Positions 41,921-49,853 of a stretch of DNA of 64,000 nt are shown here, piece after piece (the stretch's first letter is position 1; each line of letters starts with the position of its first letter). The position numbers and the translations under genes are program-made. The stretch covers positions 310,001 to 374,000 of the forward strand of contig NZ_SSOC01000001.1 in the NCBI RefSeq assembly GCF_004801295.1, written 5' to 3'. This DNA comes from Pseudothauera nasutitermitis. GTDB lineage: Bacteria; Pseudomonadota; Gammaproteobacteria; Burkholderiales; Rhodocyclaceae. The notes beneath the pieces were generated by a model, which was not told the DNA's origin, did not search any database, and worked only from the letters and a program-made list of their open reading frames with translations.

Positions 41921-42808
41921 TCAGTATTTTCCGGTCAGGTTCAGGAAGGCATCCTCGAAACCCAGCGGGATTTCCTGCCAGTCTTCCAGGGCGGCATCTT
42001 TCTGCAGCAGGGCCTGGCGTACCTGCGCCTCGTCATGGAACGAGCAGACGATGCTGTGCTTGCCGATATGCTCGACGCTGGTCAGCACATCCGTCTTTTC
42101 CAGCCGGTCGGACTGCGGGGAACGCTGGAAACGCCATTGCCTGAACGACTCGAAGAAGCGGCCTCGTTCGGCCGAATACAGCAGGCGGCCGTTCTGGATG
42201 ATGAACATGTGGTCCATCAGGCGTTCGAGATCCTGCACGACATGCGAGGTCAGCAGGATCGTCGTGCCGTGTTCCTGCGCGTAGGCATGCAGGTAGTCGA
42301 GGAGCAGCCGGCGGTAGCCGGCGTCCAGGCCCATGGAGTAGTCGTCCAGAATCATCAGCTCGGGCAGCTGCGCCATGACCAGCCCCAGGCACACCTGCGA
42401 GCGTTGCCCGAACGAAAGCCGCGACAGGCGCCGGCTTGCCGGCACCTGCAGCTTTTGCACCAGTTGAGTGAACACCTCCGGCCGCCAGTGCGGGTAGAAG
42501 TGACGGTAGAACTTTTCCAGTTCCGCAATCGTCATGAAGTCGTGCTGCGTGAAGCCTTCATGCAGCAGGCCGATCTTCCGGCGCGTCTCGGGCCGCAGCC
42601 GGTGGCTGGGATCTCCCAGCACCCGGCAGCGGCCGCCGGACGGTTCCAGGAAGCCCATCAGGATGTTGATCGTGGTGGTCTTCCCCGCGCCGTTCTTGCC
42701 CAGCAGGCCGTAGATGCCGCCTTTCCGAACCTGGAAGGACAGGCCGTCGAGCACCTGTTTTCCGGCGTAGCTGTGGCGCAGCTGGTCGCATTCGACCAGC
42801 GTCGCCAT
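41921..42808 (-). CDS. ABC transporter ATPase with atypical signature and Walker B
   Basis: 295 residues from ATG 42808, preceded by GGAAAGGCAGTCC; an in-frame GTG at 42823 is less likely. Walker A is LLGKNGAGKTTT. The signature reads LSFGQRSQ rather than LSGGQ, and the Walker B is LMILDDYSMGLD, so the catalytic Glu that normally follows the Asp is Asp. The H-loop TSHVVQDLE is intact. Such a D-for-E change may slow hydrolysis but also occurs in natural families. It is 17 bases after the TonB receptor stop, so receptor and exporter are probably one transcript. Confidence 0.88.
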   Translation of the reverse strand: MATLVECDQLRHSYAGKQVLDGLSFQVRKGGIYGLLGKNGAGKTTTINILMGFLEPSGGRCRVLGDPSHRLRPETRRKIGLLHEGFTQHDFMTIAELEKFYRHFYPHWRPEVFTQLVQKLQVPASRRLSRLSFGQRSQVCLGLVMAQLPELMILDDYSMGLDAGYRRLLLDYLHAYAQEHGTTILLTSHVVQDLERLMDHMFIIQNGRLLYSAERGRFFESFRQWRFQRSPQSDRLEKTDVLTSVEHIGKHSIVCSFHDEAQVRQALLQKDAALEDWQEIPLGFEDAFLNLTGKY

Positions 42809-42825
42809 GGACTGCCTTTCCACGG

Positions 42826-45759
42826 TCAGAATCGGTATTCCAGCCTGGCCTGGACCGAGCGTCCGGGCGCGTAGTAGTCGAAGGACACCGGCTGGCCGCC
42901 GACGGTGTACGAGCCGATACCGTTTTTGACCTTCTTGTTCATCACGTTATACACGTCCAACGTGGCGCGCATGGCCGAGTCCTTGTGGCGGAAAAGGTCG
43001 ATGTCCAGGGACATGTCAATGACGAAGCGCGACGGCAGTTTCCCCTTGCTGTAGGAGTTCACCCGCCAGCCGTCGGCGAGCGTGACCCTGGCGTTGTTGA
43101 TCAGCACGTCGGTTTTTTTCGTCCAGGTTCCCGTGGTGACCAGACTGACGCGCTCCGACAGCCTGGCCTTCCAGTAGCCGACGATCTGCTGGGGACGGTT
43201 GAACTCGCTCATGTCCAGTTTGTTCGCGTCGATCAGCTTGCCGTTGTACATGACGCGGGAACGATCGATCATGCTGGTTTGATCGAGATAGCTGGCGCTG
43301 TCCGCCATGTAGTCGATGTAGTTCGATTTGTTGTCGGCAAAGGTGGTGCTGAGGCGGAAGAAATGGTTCCTGAAGTAGTTGTTCGAGATCGAGATGGTGT
43401 GGCCGGTATAGGTGTTTTCCCCATCGTTGGTTGCCGCGTAGGAGTTGTTGCCGTTCTCGTCCCGGAACAGCCTGCGCATGATGCCGTCCTTGCCCTGCCG
43501 GTAGACGTAGTTGTAATTGACCATGAACCCGGCCTGGAGATTCAGATCGAGGCCGAGGCTGGTTTCGTCCGAATAGGGCGTTTTCATGTCGCTGGCTTCA
43601 TAGTCCACGCCGGTGTTGTAGAACGTGGGCGCTGACCACTCCAGCATGCCGTTGGCGTCGACGGTGTTGGCGGCACCGCGCGTGTAGCGGTGATAGCCCG
43701 AGGTCTTGTACAGGGCATAGTAGAGGTTCGGGCCGCCGTAGTAGCGGGCCTGCCCGGCATGCAGCACGGCGACGTCCTTGCCGAGGATGTTCCAGCTGCC
43801 GGCCACGCGCGGGGCGATGTTCAGGTTGCGGTACTGGTCGTCGTAATCCAGGCGGACACCGGGGCGCAGCATGAAATCGGAGAAGGTGATGGTGTCCTGC
43901 AACCACAGCGACCAGGTCTGTGTCCTGGCTTTGCGGTCGAATGGCGCGGTCACGTCCTTGGTGCGAAAGTACTGGTCATAGAGCGCGCCGTTGGTGCGCT
44001 CCCAGTTGTAGCTCACGCCATCCTGGCCGGAGGCCAGCGGGCCGTCCACTGCTGCGTAGTTCAGGCCGTAGGTGGTACTGCCGCCGCTGACGGCCTCGCC
44101 ATGCACGATTTCGTTGTTCAGGCCGACAGCGAAACGGTGTGTGGTGGCGCCCAGTTGCAGTTCGTTGAACTCGAAGTCCAGTGCAGCCTGGAAGGTACGC
44201 TGCTTGAATTCCAGATCGCTGGCAGCAGTGATGCCATCGGCGGAATAACCGCTGCCGCCCAGCATTCGGCCGTAGTTGGCATTCATAACGGCGGTATATA
44301 TGGTGGGGGGAGGGGTTCCGGAAGAGCCCCAGTTGGTTTCGCCATAGGTGAACCAGGGCTTGTAGACGTCGGATTCGACGTCCCTGGACGAAACCATGTT
44401 GCCGTACTTGACCCGCGCGCTGGCCTTGCCGGCCGGCAGGATTTTCGACAGGTTCAGGGCGAAGTCGTAGGTTCCCTGTTCCAAATCCCATTCGGAATTG
44501 ATGGCGCGGTTGTTGTAGTAGTTGCCGTTGTATTTGTAATAGACACCGGTCAGGTTCACGTCCAGGCCGGAAGCAGTCTGGCCGCCGACCGAGGCGAAGA
44601 AGGTTTCGGCAGTGCGGATCTGATCCTTGGTCGTCGCGGTCGTGGTGTCGATGGTGGTGGCGGAGCGGGCCTGGTACTTGAGTGGAATGCGCGAGTGCGT
44701 TTTGTCATACGAAAAGATGGCGGCGAAACGCTCGTTCAGCGGCACGTTGAGCATGAAGCCGCCGCTGTTGCGGGTGTACTCCGGCTGCCGCTGCGCACTG
44801 AAGGACTGGTCGAAATCCTCGCCCCGCAGCCCCGCCTCATCGTAGAAAAGCTTGTCCCAACCGCTGCGGCTGTGGCCCCAATGGACTTTCCCGCTGAACC
44901 GGCTGGGGTCGGGCTTGCGAGTTTCGGCGGAAACGACGCCGCCGGTAAAGCCGCTGTGATTGACCGGGATGCGCGAGTCGTGCAGTTCGATATTGTCGAG
45001 CAGGTCGGGATTCAGGTTGTAGGATTGCGCCGTGCCCAGCGGCTGGGTACCGACGACGACGTTTTCGATGTATGCCGATTGCACGGTGCCGTTTGCGGCT
45101 GCGCCCGAGCCGACCGTGGGCGGCGCGACATAGTTGTTGTTGCCCAGGCCGTTGATGACGTAGCGGCTTTCGTAGGGTTTTCCGCCCGAGATGGAAATCT
45201 GCGGCGGCTTGATTTCACCGCCCTGCAACGATCTCTCCGCGCTGTTGCTGGTCTGCACCTCCGAATGGAGGGCCAGTGCTTCTTCGATGGAGCCGGACTT
45301 GTTCGGCATCTTGTCCAGCAGGTCGCGATCGATGCTCCATTCTGCCCGGTCGGTCACCGTCACCGGCGCCAGCGTACTTTCCCCTGAAGCTGTCCCCGGC
45401 TTCAGGGTAAACACCCCCGGCCGCGACACGTTCGCCGTGATGCCCGTTCCCGCCAGCAAGCGCGCCAGGGCCTCGCCCGCGGTGTAGCTGCCCTTGAGCG
45501 CGGGTGCCCGCAGTCCGGCGACGGTCGTCTCGTCGAACAGGACCTGGGCCTTCGCTTGCTGCGAGAAAACGCGCAGGCTGCTGTCCAGCGCCTGGGCCGG
45601 AATGCTGAATTCGATCCGCGCTTCCTGCGCGCCGGCCGGCGCAGCCATCACCGCGAGTGCCGATGCCACCATCAGCGGAACCGTCGCCGGCCGGAATGCC
45701 GCTGCGCAACGGCGCAGATGCGCGGCCAGCCGCCGCCCCTTGAATTTGTTTGCCTGCAT
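42826..45759 (-). CDS. TonB-dependent transducer/receptor with N-terminal STN signalling domain
   Basis: 977 residues from ATG 45759 (MQANKFKGRR), preceded by GGAGTGGTA; upstream in-frame Mets lack a ribosome site. Signal peptide ends near AAPAGAQ. The STN (secretin/TonB short N-terminal) domain follows at ~48-120 (FSIPAQALDSSLRVFSQQAK; LLAGTGITANVSRPGVFTL), which in FecA/PupB-type receptors contacts a FecR-like protein. Then a plug (ISISGGKPYESRYVINGLG) and a large 22-strand-type barrel ending in VQARLEYRF. Sigma and FecR genes lie directly upstream. The ligand is unknown. A 60-base sample (43381-43440) has only 33 G+C, against about two thirds elsewhere, hinting at recent acquisition. Confidence 0.92.
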   Translation of the reverse strand: MQANKFKGRRLAAHLRRCAAAFRPATVPLMVASALAVMAAPAGAQEARIEFSIPAQALDSSLRVFSQQAKAQVLFDETTVAGLRAPALKGSYTAGEALARLLAGTGITANVSRPGVFTLKPGTASGESTLAPVTVTDRAEWSIDRDLLDKMPNKSGSIEEALALHSEVQTSNSAERSLQGGEIKPPQISISGGKPYESRYVINGLGNNNYVAPPTVGSGAAANGTVQSAYIENVVVGTQPLGTAQSYNLNPDLLDNIELHDSRIPVNHSGFTGGVVSAETRKPDPSRFSGKVHWGHSRSGWDKLFYDEAGLRGEDFDQSFSAQRQPEYTRNSGGFMLNVPLNERFAAIFSYDKTHSRIPLKYQARSATTIDTTTATTKDQIRTAETFFASVGGQTASGLDVNLTGVYYKYNGNYYNNRAINSEWDLEQGTYDFALNLSKILPAGKASARVKYGNMVSSRDVESDVYKPWFTYGETNWGSSGTPPPTIYTAVMNANYGRMLGGSGYSADGITAASDLEFKQRTFQAALDFEFNELQLGATTHRFAVGLNNEIVHGEAVSGGSTTYGLNYAAVDGPLASGQDGVSYNWERTNGALYDQYFRTKDVTAPFDRKARTQTWSLWLQDTITFSDFMLRPGVRLDYDDQYRNLNIAPRVAGSWNILGKDVAVLHAGQARYYGGPNLYYALYKTSGYHRYTRGAANTVDANGMLEWSAPTFYNTGVDYEASDMKTPYSDETSLGLDLNLQAGFMVNYNYVYRQGKDGIMRRLFRDENGNNSYAATNDGENTYTGHTISISNNYFRNHFFRLSTTFADNKSNYIDYMADSASYLDQTSMIDRSRVMYNGKLIDANKLDMSEFNRPQQIVGYWKARLSERVSLVTTGTWTKKTDVLINNARVTLADGWRVNSYSKGKLPSRFVIDMSLDIDLFRHKDSAMRATLDVYNVMNKKVKNGIGSYTVGGQPVSFDYYAPGRSVQARLEYRF

Positions 45760-46021
45760 TACCACTCCATTCGTCATCGAGATGAAGCGCGATCCCCATC
45801 GCGCCCCGGATGCACGCCAAGTGGACATGGCGCGCCGCATAAGCGGCCGGTGGCTAGGTCAGGATTTTCCCGAGACGTGGCTGGCAGCCGTCAGGCCCGA
45901 AAAATCCGGGCACTGATAGCTAGAACGGTGTTTTCAGGAAAGTGGGAACCTTCCGGGTGAAAATTTCTGGCAGCCGTTTCCCAGGTACGATCGAAAATGC
46001 GGGAAGCGGTCGATTGGCCGT
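45760..46021 (-). other. Leader region between fecR-like gene and TonB receptor
   Basis: 262 bases without a gene. Contains a hairpin GCCCG-(aaaaatc)-CGGGC near 45893-45910 and the symmetric element GGAA-CC-TTCC at about 45945. By analogy with fecIRA this should hold the promoter read by the cognate ECF sigma factor, but I could not identify its hexamers with confidence. Confidence 0.4.
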
Positions 46022-47053
46022 TCAGCGTCCGGCAATCACATACGCCCCGTCGTCCTGCCGCTGCACCCGTACCGGCAACAGATCGGGCAGGGATTCGAGA
46101 AAGGCTTCCGGGGCCCGGGTGGCGGCGTAGCCGGAGACGCGCAGGTCGGCGATGCCGTCGCCGTGCAGGTTGACCGGCTGGCCGAGGTAGCGGGCGAGAT
46201 CCTCGGCGACTTCGGCGAGACGGGTGCGGCGGAAGACCAACTGGCCGTCACGCCAGTCGCCGATGGTGTCGGCGAGTAGCGTGATGGTCTGGTAGCGCCT
46301 GCTGACCGGATCGAGGACGAGGCCCTGCTGGGCGGCAAGCCGTATCGGTGGCCGGTTGGCGGACGTGTCCGCGCGGACCTCGACCTGGCCTTCGAGTACC
46401 TTGACGACCAGCCGGGGCGGCGCAGCGCGGACGTTGAAGGCGGTGCCGACGACGCGTACTTCGCTGCTGCCGGTGCGCACGGTGAACGGGCGTTCCGGTC
46501 CCGGTTCGACATGGAAGAAGGCTTCGCCGTGGCTGAGCCGGATTTCGCGGCGGCGGGGGTAATAGCGGACCTGCAGGTGGCTGTCCATGTTGACGACGAT
46601 GCGGGAGCCATCGGGCAGGTCGAGCTGTTCGGTCTGGCCGTGGACGGTGGCGAGTTCGGCACTGTAGCGGGGGGTGTTGTCCCAGGCGAACCAGCCGCCG
46701 ACGATCAGCGCGATGCAGGCGGTGGCGATGGCCGGGGCAGGGAGGCCGCCGAACAGGCGGGGAAGCCGGCGCATGCGCCGGCCGGGCGATGGCCGGGGCG
46801 TATCGGCGTACCGGCCGGCCGGGGCATCGGCCGTTTCGGCATCGGTGTCGGCGGCCAGCGCAGGGCGCTGGACATGGGCGAGGTCGTCCCAGGTGCGGGC
46901 GAGGCTGGTGTAAGCCTGGCGGTGTGCCGGGTCAGCGGCCAGCCAGTCGGCGAACGCCGCTTCGTCGTCCGGCGTCCATGGCGTGTCGCGGCGGCGCAGG
47001 AACCATTCGGCGGCGGTTTCGTGGAGTTCGACGGACGGGGCGGGGGCGGTCAT
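46022..47053 (-). CDS. FecR-type anti-sigma/regulator
   Basis: 343 residues. The N-terminal FecR_N (DUF4880) domain has AAEWFLRRRDTP, FADWLAADPAHRQAY; this part binds sigma in the cytoplasm. TM at ~107-125 (AIATACIALIVGGWFAW). The periplasmic FecR domain is TEQLDLPDGSRIVVNMDSHL, HGEAFFHVEPGPERPFTVR, VVGTAFNVRAAP. It ends in a C-terminal STN-like part (LPDLLPVRVQRQDDGAYVI) that would meet the receptor signal. Start ATG overlaps the sigma stop (ATGA). Here sigma and FecR are separate, unlike the fused protein at the left edge. Confidence 0.93.
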   Translation of the reverse strand: MTAPAPSVELHETAAEWFLRRRDTPWTPDDEAAFADWLAADPAHRQAYTSLARTWDDLAHVQRPALAADTDAETADAPAGRYADTPRPSPGRRMRRLPRLFGGLPAPAIATACIALIVGGWFAWDNTPRYSAELATVHGQTEQLDLPDGSRIVVNMDSHLQVRYYPRRREIRLSHGEAFFHVEPGPERPFTVRTGSSEVRVVGTAFNVRAAPPRLVVKVLEGQVEVRADTSANRPPIRLAAQQGLVLDPVSRRYQTITLLADTIGDWRDGQLVFRRTRLAEVAEDLARYLGQPVNLHGDGIADLRVSGYAATRAPEAFLESLPDLLPVRVQRQDDGAYVIAGR

Positions 47054-47640
47054 GAGTCGTCATCCGCGCGCCTTGTGGCGGCGGGGTGCAGGTGTTCCAT
47101 TTGCTCCAGGCTGGCATATTGAACGCGAATCTCGCAATAGGCAAAGGCGCGGGCGAGGTGCTTGACGACCATCCGCCGGGAGATGCCCATGCGCTCGCCG
47201 ACCTGGTCCTGGGTCAGGCCGTCGAAACGGTGCAGCACGAAGGCTTCCCGCTGGCGTTCGGGGAGTTCGTCGAGCGCCTGTTGCAGGCGTTCGAGACGCT
47301 GACGCTGTTCGGTGCGGGCGCAGGGGCAGTCGCCCTCGGCGGCGATGTCGGCGGCCGGTATTTCGCCGTCGTCGTAGGCGACGAGATCGACCTGTTGCCG
47401 GGCCGGGCTGTTTCGCCAGAGGTCGTGCGACAGGTTCAGGGCGATCCGCTGCAGGTACGGCCCCTGTTCGTCGAGCGGCAGCGCCTTGCCGGCGGCGGCG
47501 AGGCGGAGGAAGGATTCCTGGGCGATCTCCTCGGCATCGTCGCGGTTGCCCAGGCGCCGGAACAGTGCCCGCAACAGCTTCGGCCGCCAGTGGGCAAAGG
47601 CGGCGGCGAGGTCGCTTGAGGAATCGGCGCGGTCGCTCAT
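47050..47640 (-). CDS. ECF (FecI-type) RNA polymerase sigma factor
   Basis: 196 residues. Region 2: LRALFRRLGNRDDAEEIAQESFLRL, with the -10-contact helix in GPYLQRIALNLSHDLWR. Region 4: LQQALDELPERQREAFVLHRF, DGLTQDQVGERMGISRRMVVKHLARAFAYCEI. A Cys pair (DCPCARTEQ) lies in the linker. It should transcribe the downstream TonB receptor, and perhaps the ABC genes, when the receptor is loaded. First gene of the island; a Fur-like site lies 12-30 bases upstream of its start. Confidence 0.94.
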   Translation of the reverse strand: MSDRADSSSDLAAAFAHWRPKLLRALFRRLGNRDDAEEIAQESFLRLAAAGKALPLDEQGPYLQRIALNLSHDLWRNSPARQQVDLVAYDDGEIPAADIAAEGDCPCARTEQRQRLERLQQALDELPERQREAFVLHRFDGLTQDQVGERMGISRRMVVKHLARAFAYCEIRVQYASLEQMEHLHPAATRRADDDS

Positions 47641-47651
47641 GGATCAAATGG

Positions 47652-47674
47652 AATGAGAAGCACTCTCGATTATC
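47652..47674 (-). promoter_or_regulatory. Candidate Fur box upstream of the ECF sigma gene
   Basis: On the plus strand AATGAGAAGCAC followed by CTCTCGATTATC; read on the minus strand it contains GATAAT and TTCTCATT, the two ends of the Fur consensus. It overlaps the expected promoter region of the sigma gene. The match is by eye. Confidence 0.45.
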
Positions 47675-47766
47675 TCCGCTGTTGGTGCCGGTGGCAATTT
47701 CCGTGCGCGATCGGCCGTCTCCCGCGACCTCCTGGTGGCGTGCCTGGAGCGCGGTTTTGTGCATCT

Positions 47767-47795
47767 TTGCCAGTGCATCGACAACCGGCTATAAT
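47767..47795 (+). promoter_or_regulatory. Sigma-70 promoter of the rimP-nusA-infB operon
   Basis: TTGCCA (47767-47772), 17 bases, TATAAT (47790-47795). Near-consensus in both hexamers and spacing; transcription should start near 47802, giving a ~107-base leader before rimP. Confidence 0.85.
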
Positions 47796-47809
47796 CCAAA
47801 GGCTTTTTT

Positions 47810-47892
47810 GGACCCGGGCGGATCTGGTGGATTCGGCGGGTCCGGCTGTTTCCGGTTGAGTTCAACAGGGATGGGCGTTTCGCCCATTTTTT
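47810..47892 (+). promoter_or_regulatory. rimP leader with attenuator-like terminator hairpin
   Basis: Two hairpins lie in the leader. GGACCCG (47810-47816) pairs with CGGGTCC (47837-47843). ATGGGCG-TTT-CGCCCAT (47871-47887) is a perfect 7-base stem ending in a run of Ts (47887-47892). The second has the form of an intrinsic terminator but lies between the operon promoter and rimP, 17 bases before the start codon. It should reduce operon expression unless read through, which would allow feedback by NusA. Confidence 0.7.
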
Positions 47893-47908
47893 ATTTGTGG
47901 GCGGTCAA

Positions 47909-48337
47909 ATGAATCTGGAAGCTCTCGTCGAGCAGGTGGTGAGCGGCCTCGGCTTCGAACTCGTGGACTTCGAGCTGTCGCCGCGCGCGCGGCTGCTGCG
48001 CGTGTTCATCGATATCGAGCGCGGCATCACCGTGGACGACTGCGCCACGGTCAGCAACCAGCTCACCCGGGTGTTCGAGGTGGAGAACGTCGATTACGAC
48101 CGCCTCGAGGTTTCCTCGCCCGGACTCGACCGGCCGGTCAAGAAACTCGCCGATTTCGAGCGTTTCACCGGGCAGGAGGCCCAGGTGCGTCTGACGCTGC
48201 CGATCGGCAATCAACGCAATTTCGTCGGCGTGCTCGGCGGTGTGAAGGACGGTGCGGTGCTGCTGCGCACCGAGAAGGGCGAAGTCGCTCTTCCCTTCGA
48301 CGACATCGAGAAAGCGCGCCTTGTCCCCAAGTTTTGA
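47909..48337 (+). CDS. rimP: Ribosome maturation factor RimP
   Basis: 142 residues from ATG 47909 (MNLEALVEQVVSGLGFELVD). Needed for 30S subunit assembly. Two-domain family hallmarks are present: DDCATVSNQLTRVFEVE, then YDRLEVSSPGLDRPVKKLAD with the conserved SSPGLDRP. A GTG twelve bases upstream (47897) is possible but lies in the terminator tail. First gene of the operon, 27 bases before nusA. Confidence 0.96.
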   Translation: MNLEALVEQVVSGLGFELVDFELSPRARLLRVFIDIERGITVDDCATVSNQLTRVFEVENVDYDRLEVSSPGLDRPVKKLADFERFTGQEAQVRLTLPIGNQRNFVGVLGGVKDGAVLLRTEKGEVALPFDDIEKARLVPKF

Positions 48338-48364
48338 GCATTCGGATGTGGAGGTTTTGAGGAA

Positions 48365-49840
48365 ATGAGCCGCGAAATTCTGCTGCTTGTGGATGCCCTG
48401 GCGCGCGAAAAGAACGTCGCCAAGGACATCGTGTTCGCCGCGCTGGAGTCGGCGCTCGCTTCCGCGACCAAGAAGCGCATCCATGACGATGCGGACGTGC
48501 GCGTGACCATCGACCGCGAGAGCGGCGACTACGAGTCGGCGCGCCGCTGGGTGGTGATGCTCGACGAGGAAGTGACCAACGATGAGGCCGAGATGGGCAT
48601 CATCGATGCGCGCGAGATCAATCCGGACATCCAGATCGGCGAGTACATCGAGGAGCCGCTGGAGCCCATCGACTTCGGCCGCATCGGCGCGCAGGCCGCC
48701 AAGCAGGTGATCCTGCAGAAGATCCGCGACGCCGAGCGCGAGCAGGTGCTCAACGACTTCCTGGAACGCAAGGAATTCCTGGTTTCCGGTTCGATCAAGC
48801 GCATGGAGCGCGGCAACGCGATCATCGAGGTCGGCCGCATGGAGGCCGTGCTGCCGCGCGACCAGATGATCCCCAAGGAAAACCTGCGCGTGGGCGACCG
48901 CGTGAAGGCCTTCCTGCTGCGCATCGACCGCGGCGCGCGCGGCCCGCAACTGATCCTGTCGCGCACCGCGCCCGAATTCCTGATGAAGCTGTTCGAGCTG
49001 GAAGTGCCGGAGATCGAGGACGAACTGCTGGAGATCAAGGCCTGCGCCCGCGATCCCGGGCTGCGCGCCAAGATCGCCGTCAAGTCCAACGATCCGCGCA
49101 TCGACCCGATCGGCACCTGCGTGGGCCTGCGCGGCTCGCGCGTCACCGCGGTGCGCAACGAGATCGGCGGCGAGCAGATCGACATCATCGTGTGGGCGCA
49201 GGACCCGGCCCAGTTCGTCATCGCCGCGCTGCAGCCGGCGGAGGTGGTGTCCATCGTCGTCGATGAGGAAACCCACGCGATGGACGTGGTGGTGGACGAG
49301 AACAACCTCGCCATCGCCATCGGCCGCAGCGGGCAGAACGTCAAGCTGGCCTCCGAACTGACCGGCTGGACCATCAACCTGATGAGCGAGGAAGAATCGG
49401 CCGAGAAGTCCGAGCGTGAGCGCGAAGGGTTGCGCAGCCTGTTCATGAGCAAGCTGGACGTGGACGACGAGGTGGCCGACATCCTGATCGACGAGGGCTT
49501 CTCCTCGCTGGAGGAAATCGCCTACGTGCCGCTGGCCGAAATGCTGGAAATCGAAGCCTTCGACGAAGACACGGTCAACGAGCTGCGCAACCGCGCGCGC
49601 AACGTGCTGCTGACCGAAGCCATCGTCACCGAGGAGCAGCTGGAGAAGGTCTCCGACGATCTGCTCGGCCTCGAAGGCATGGACAAGGCCCTCGCCGCCG
49701 AACTGGCCGGCAAGGGGGTTCGCACCCGCGACGAGTTGGCCGACCTCGCCGTAGACGAGCTGGTCGAGCTTGCCGGGATTGACGAAGAACGAGCCAAGGC
49801 GCTGATTTCCACGGCCCGCGCCCATTGGTTCGAAGAGTAA
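48365..49840 (+). CDS. nusA: Transcription termination/antitermination factor NusA
   Basis: 491 residues. N-terminal RNA-polymerase-binding domain, S1 domain ([19 protein letters not shown]), two KH domains ([40 protein letters not shown]) and two C-terminal acidic helix-hairpin-helix repeats ([40 protein letters not shown]). The C-terminal repeats bind the polymerase alpha subunit or N-type factors. Modulates pausing and hairpin termination, including probably its own operon leader. Confidence 0.98.
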   Translation: MSREILLLVDALAREKNVAKDIVFAALESALASATKKRIHDDADVRVTIDRESGDYESARRWVVMLDEEVTNDEAEMGIIDAREINPDIQIGEYIEEPLEPIDFGRIGAQAAKQVILQKIRDAEREQVLNDFLERKEFLVSGSIKRMERGNAIIEVGRMEAVLPRDQMIPKENLRVGDRVKAFLLRIDRGARGPQLILSRTAPEFLMKLFELEVPEIEDELLEIKACARDPGLRAKIAVKSNDPRIDPIGTCVGLRGSRVTAVRNEIGGEQIDIIVWAQDPAQFVIAALQPAEVVSIVVDEETHAMDVVVDENNLAIAIGRSGQNVKLASELTGWTINLMSEEESAEKSEREREGLRSLFMSKLDVDDEVADILIDEGFSSLEEIAYVPLAEMLEIEAFDEDTVNELRNRARNVLLTEAIVTEEQLEKVSDDLLGLEGMDKALAAELAGKGVRTRDELADLAVDELVELAGIDEERAKALISTARAHWFEE

Positions 49841-49853
49841 TGGGAGGGCATCG

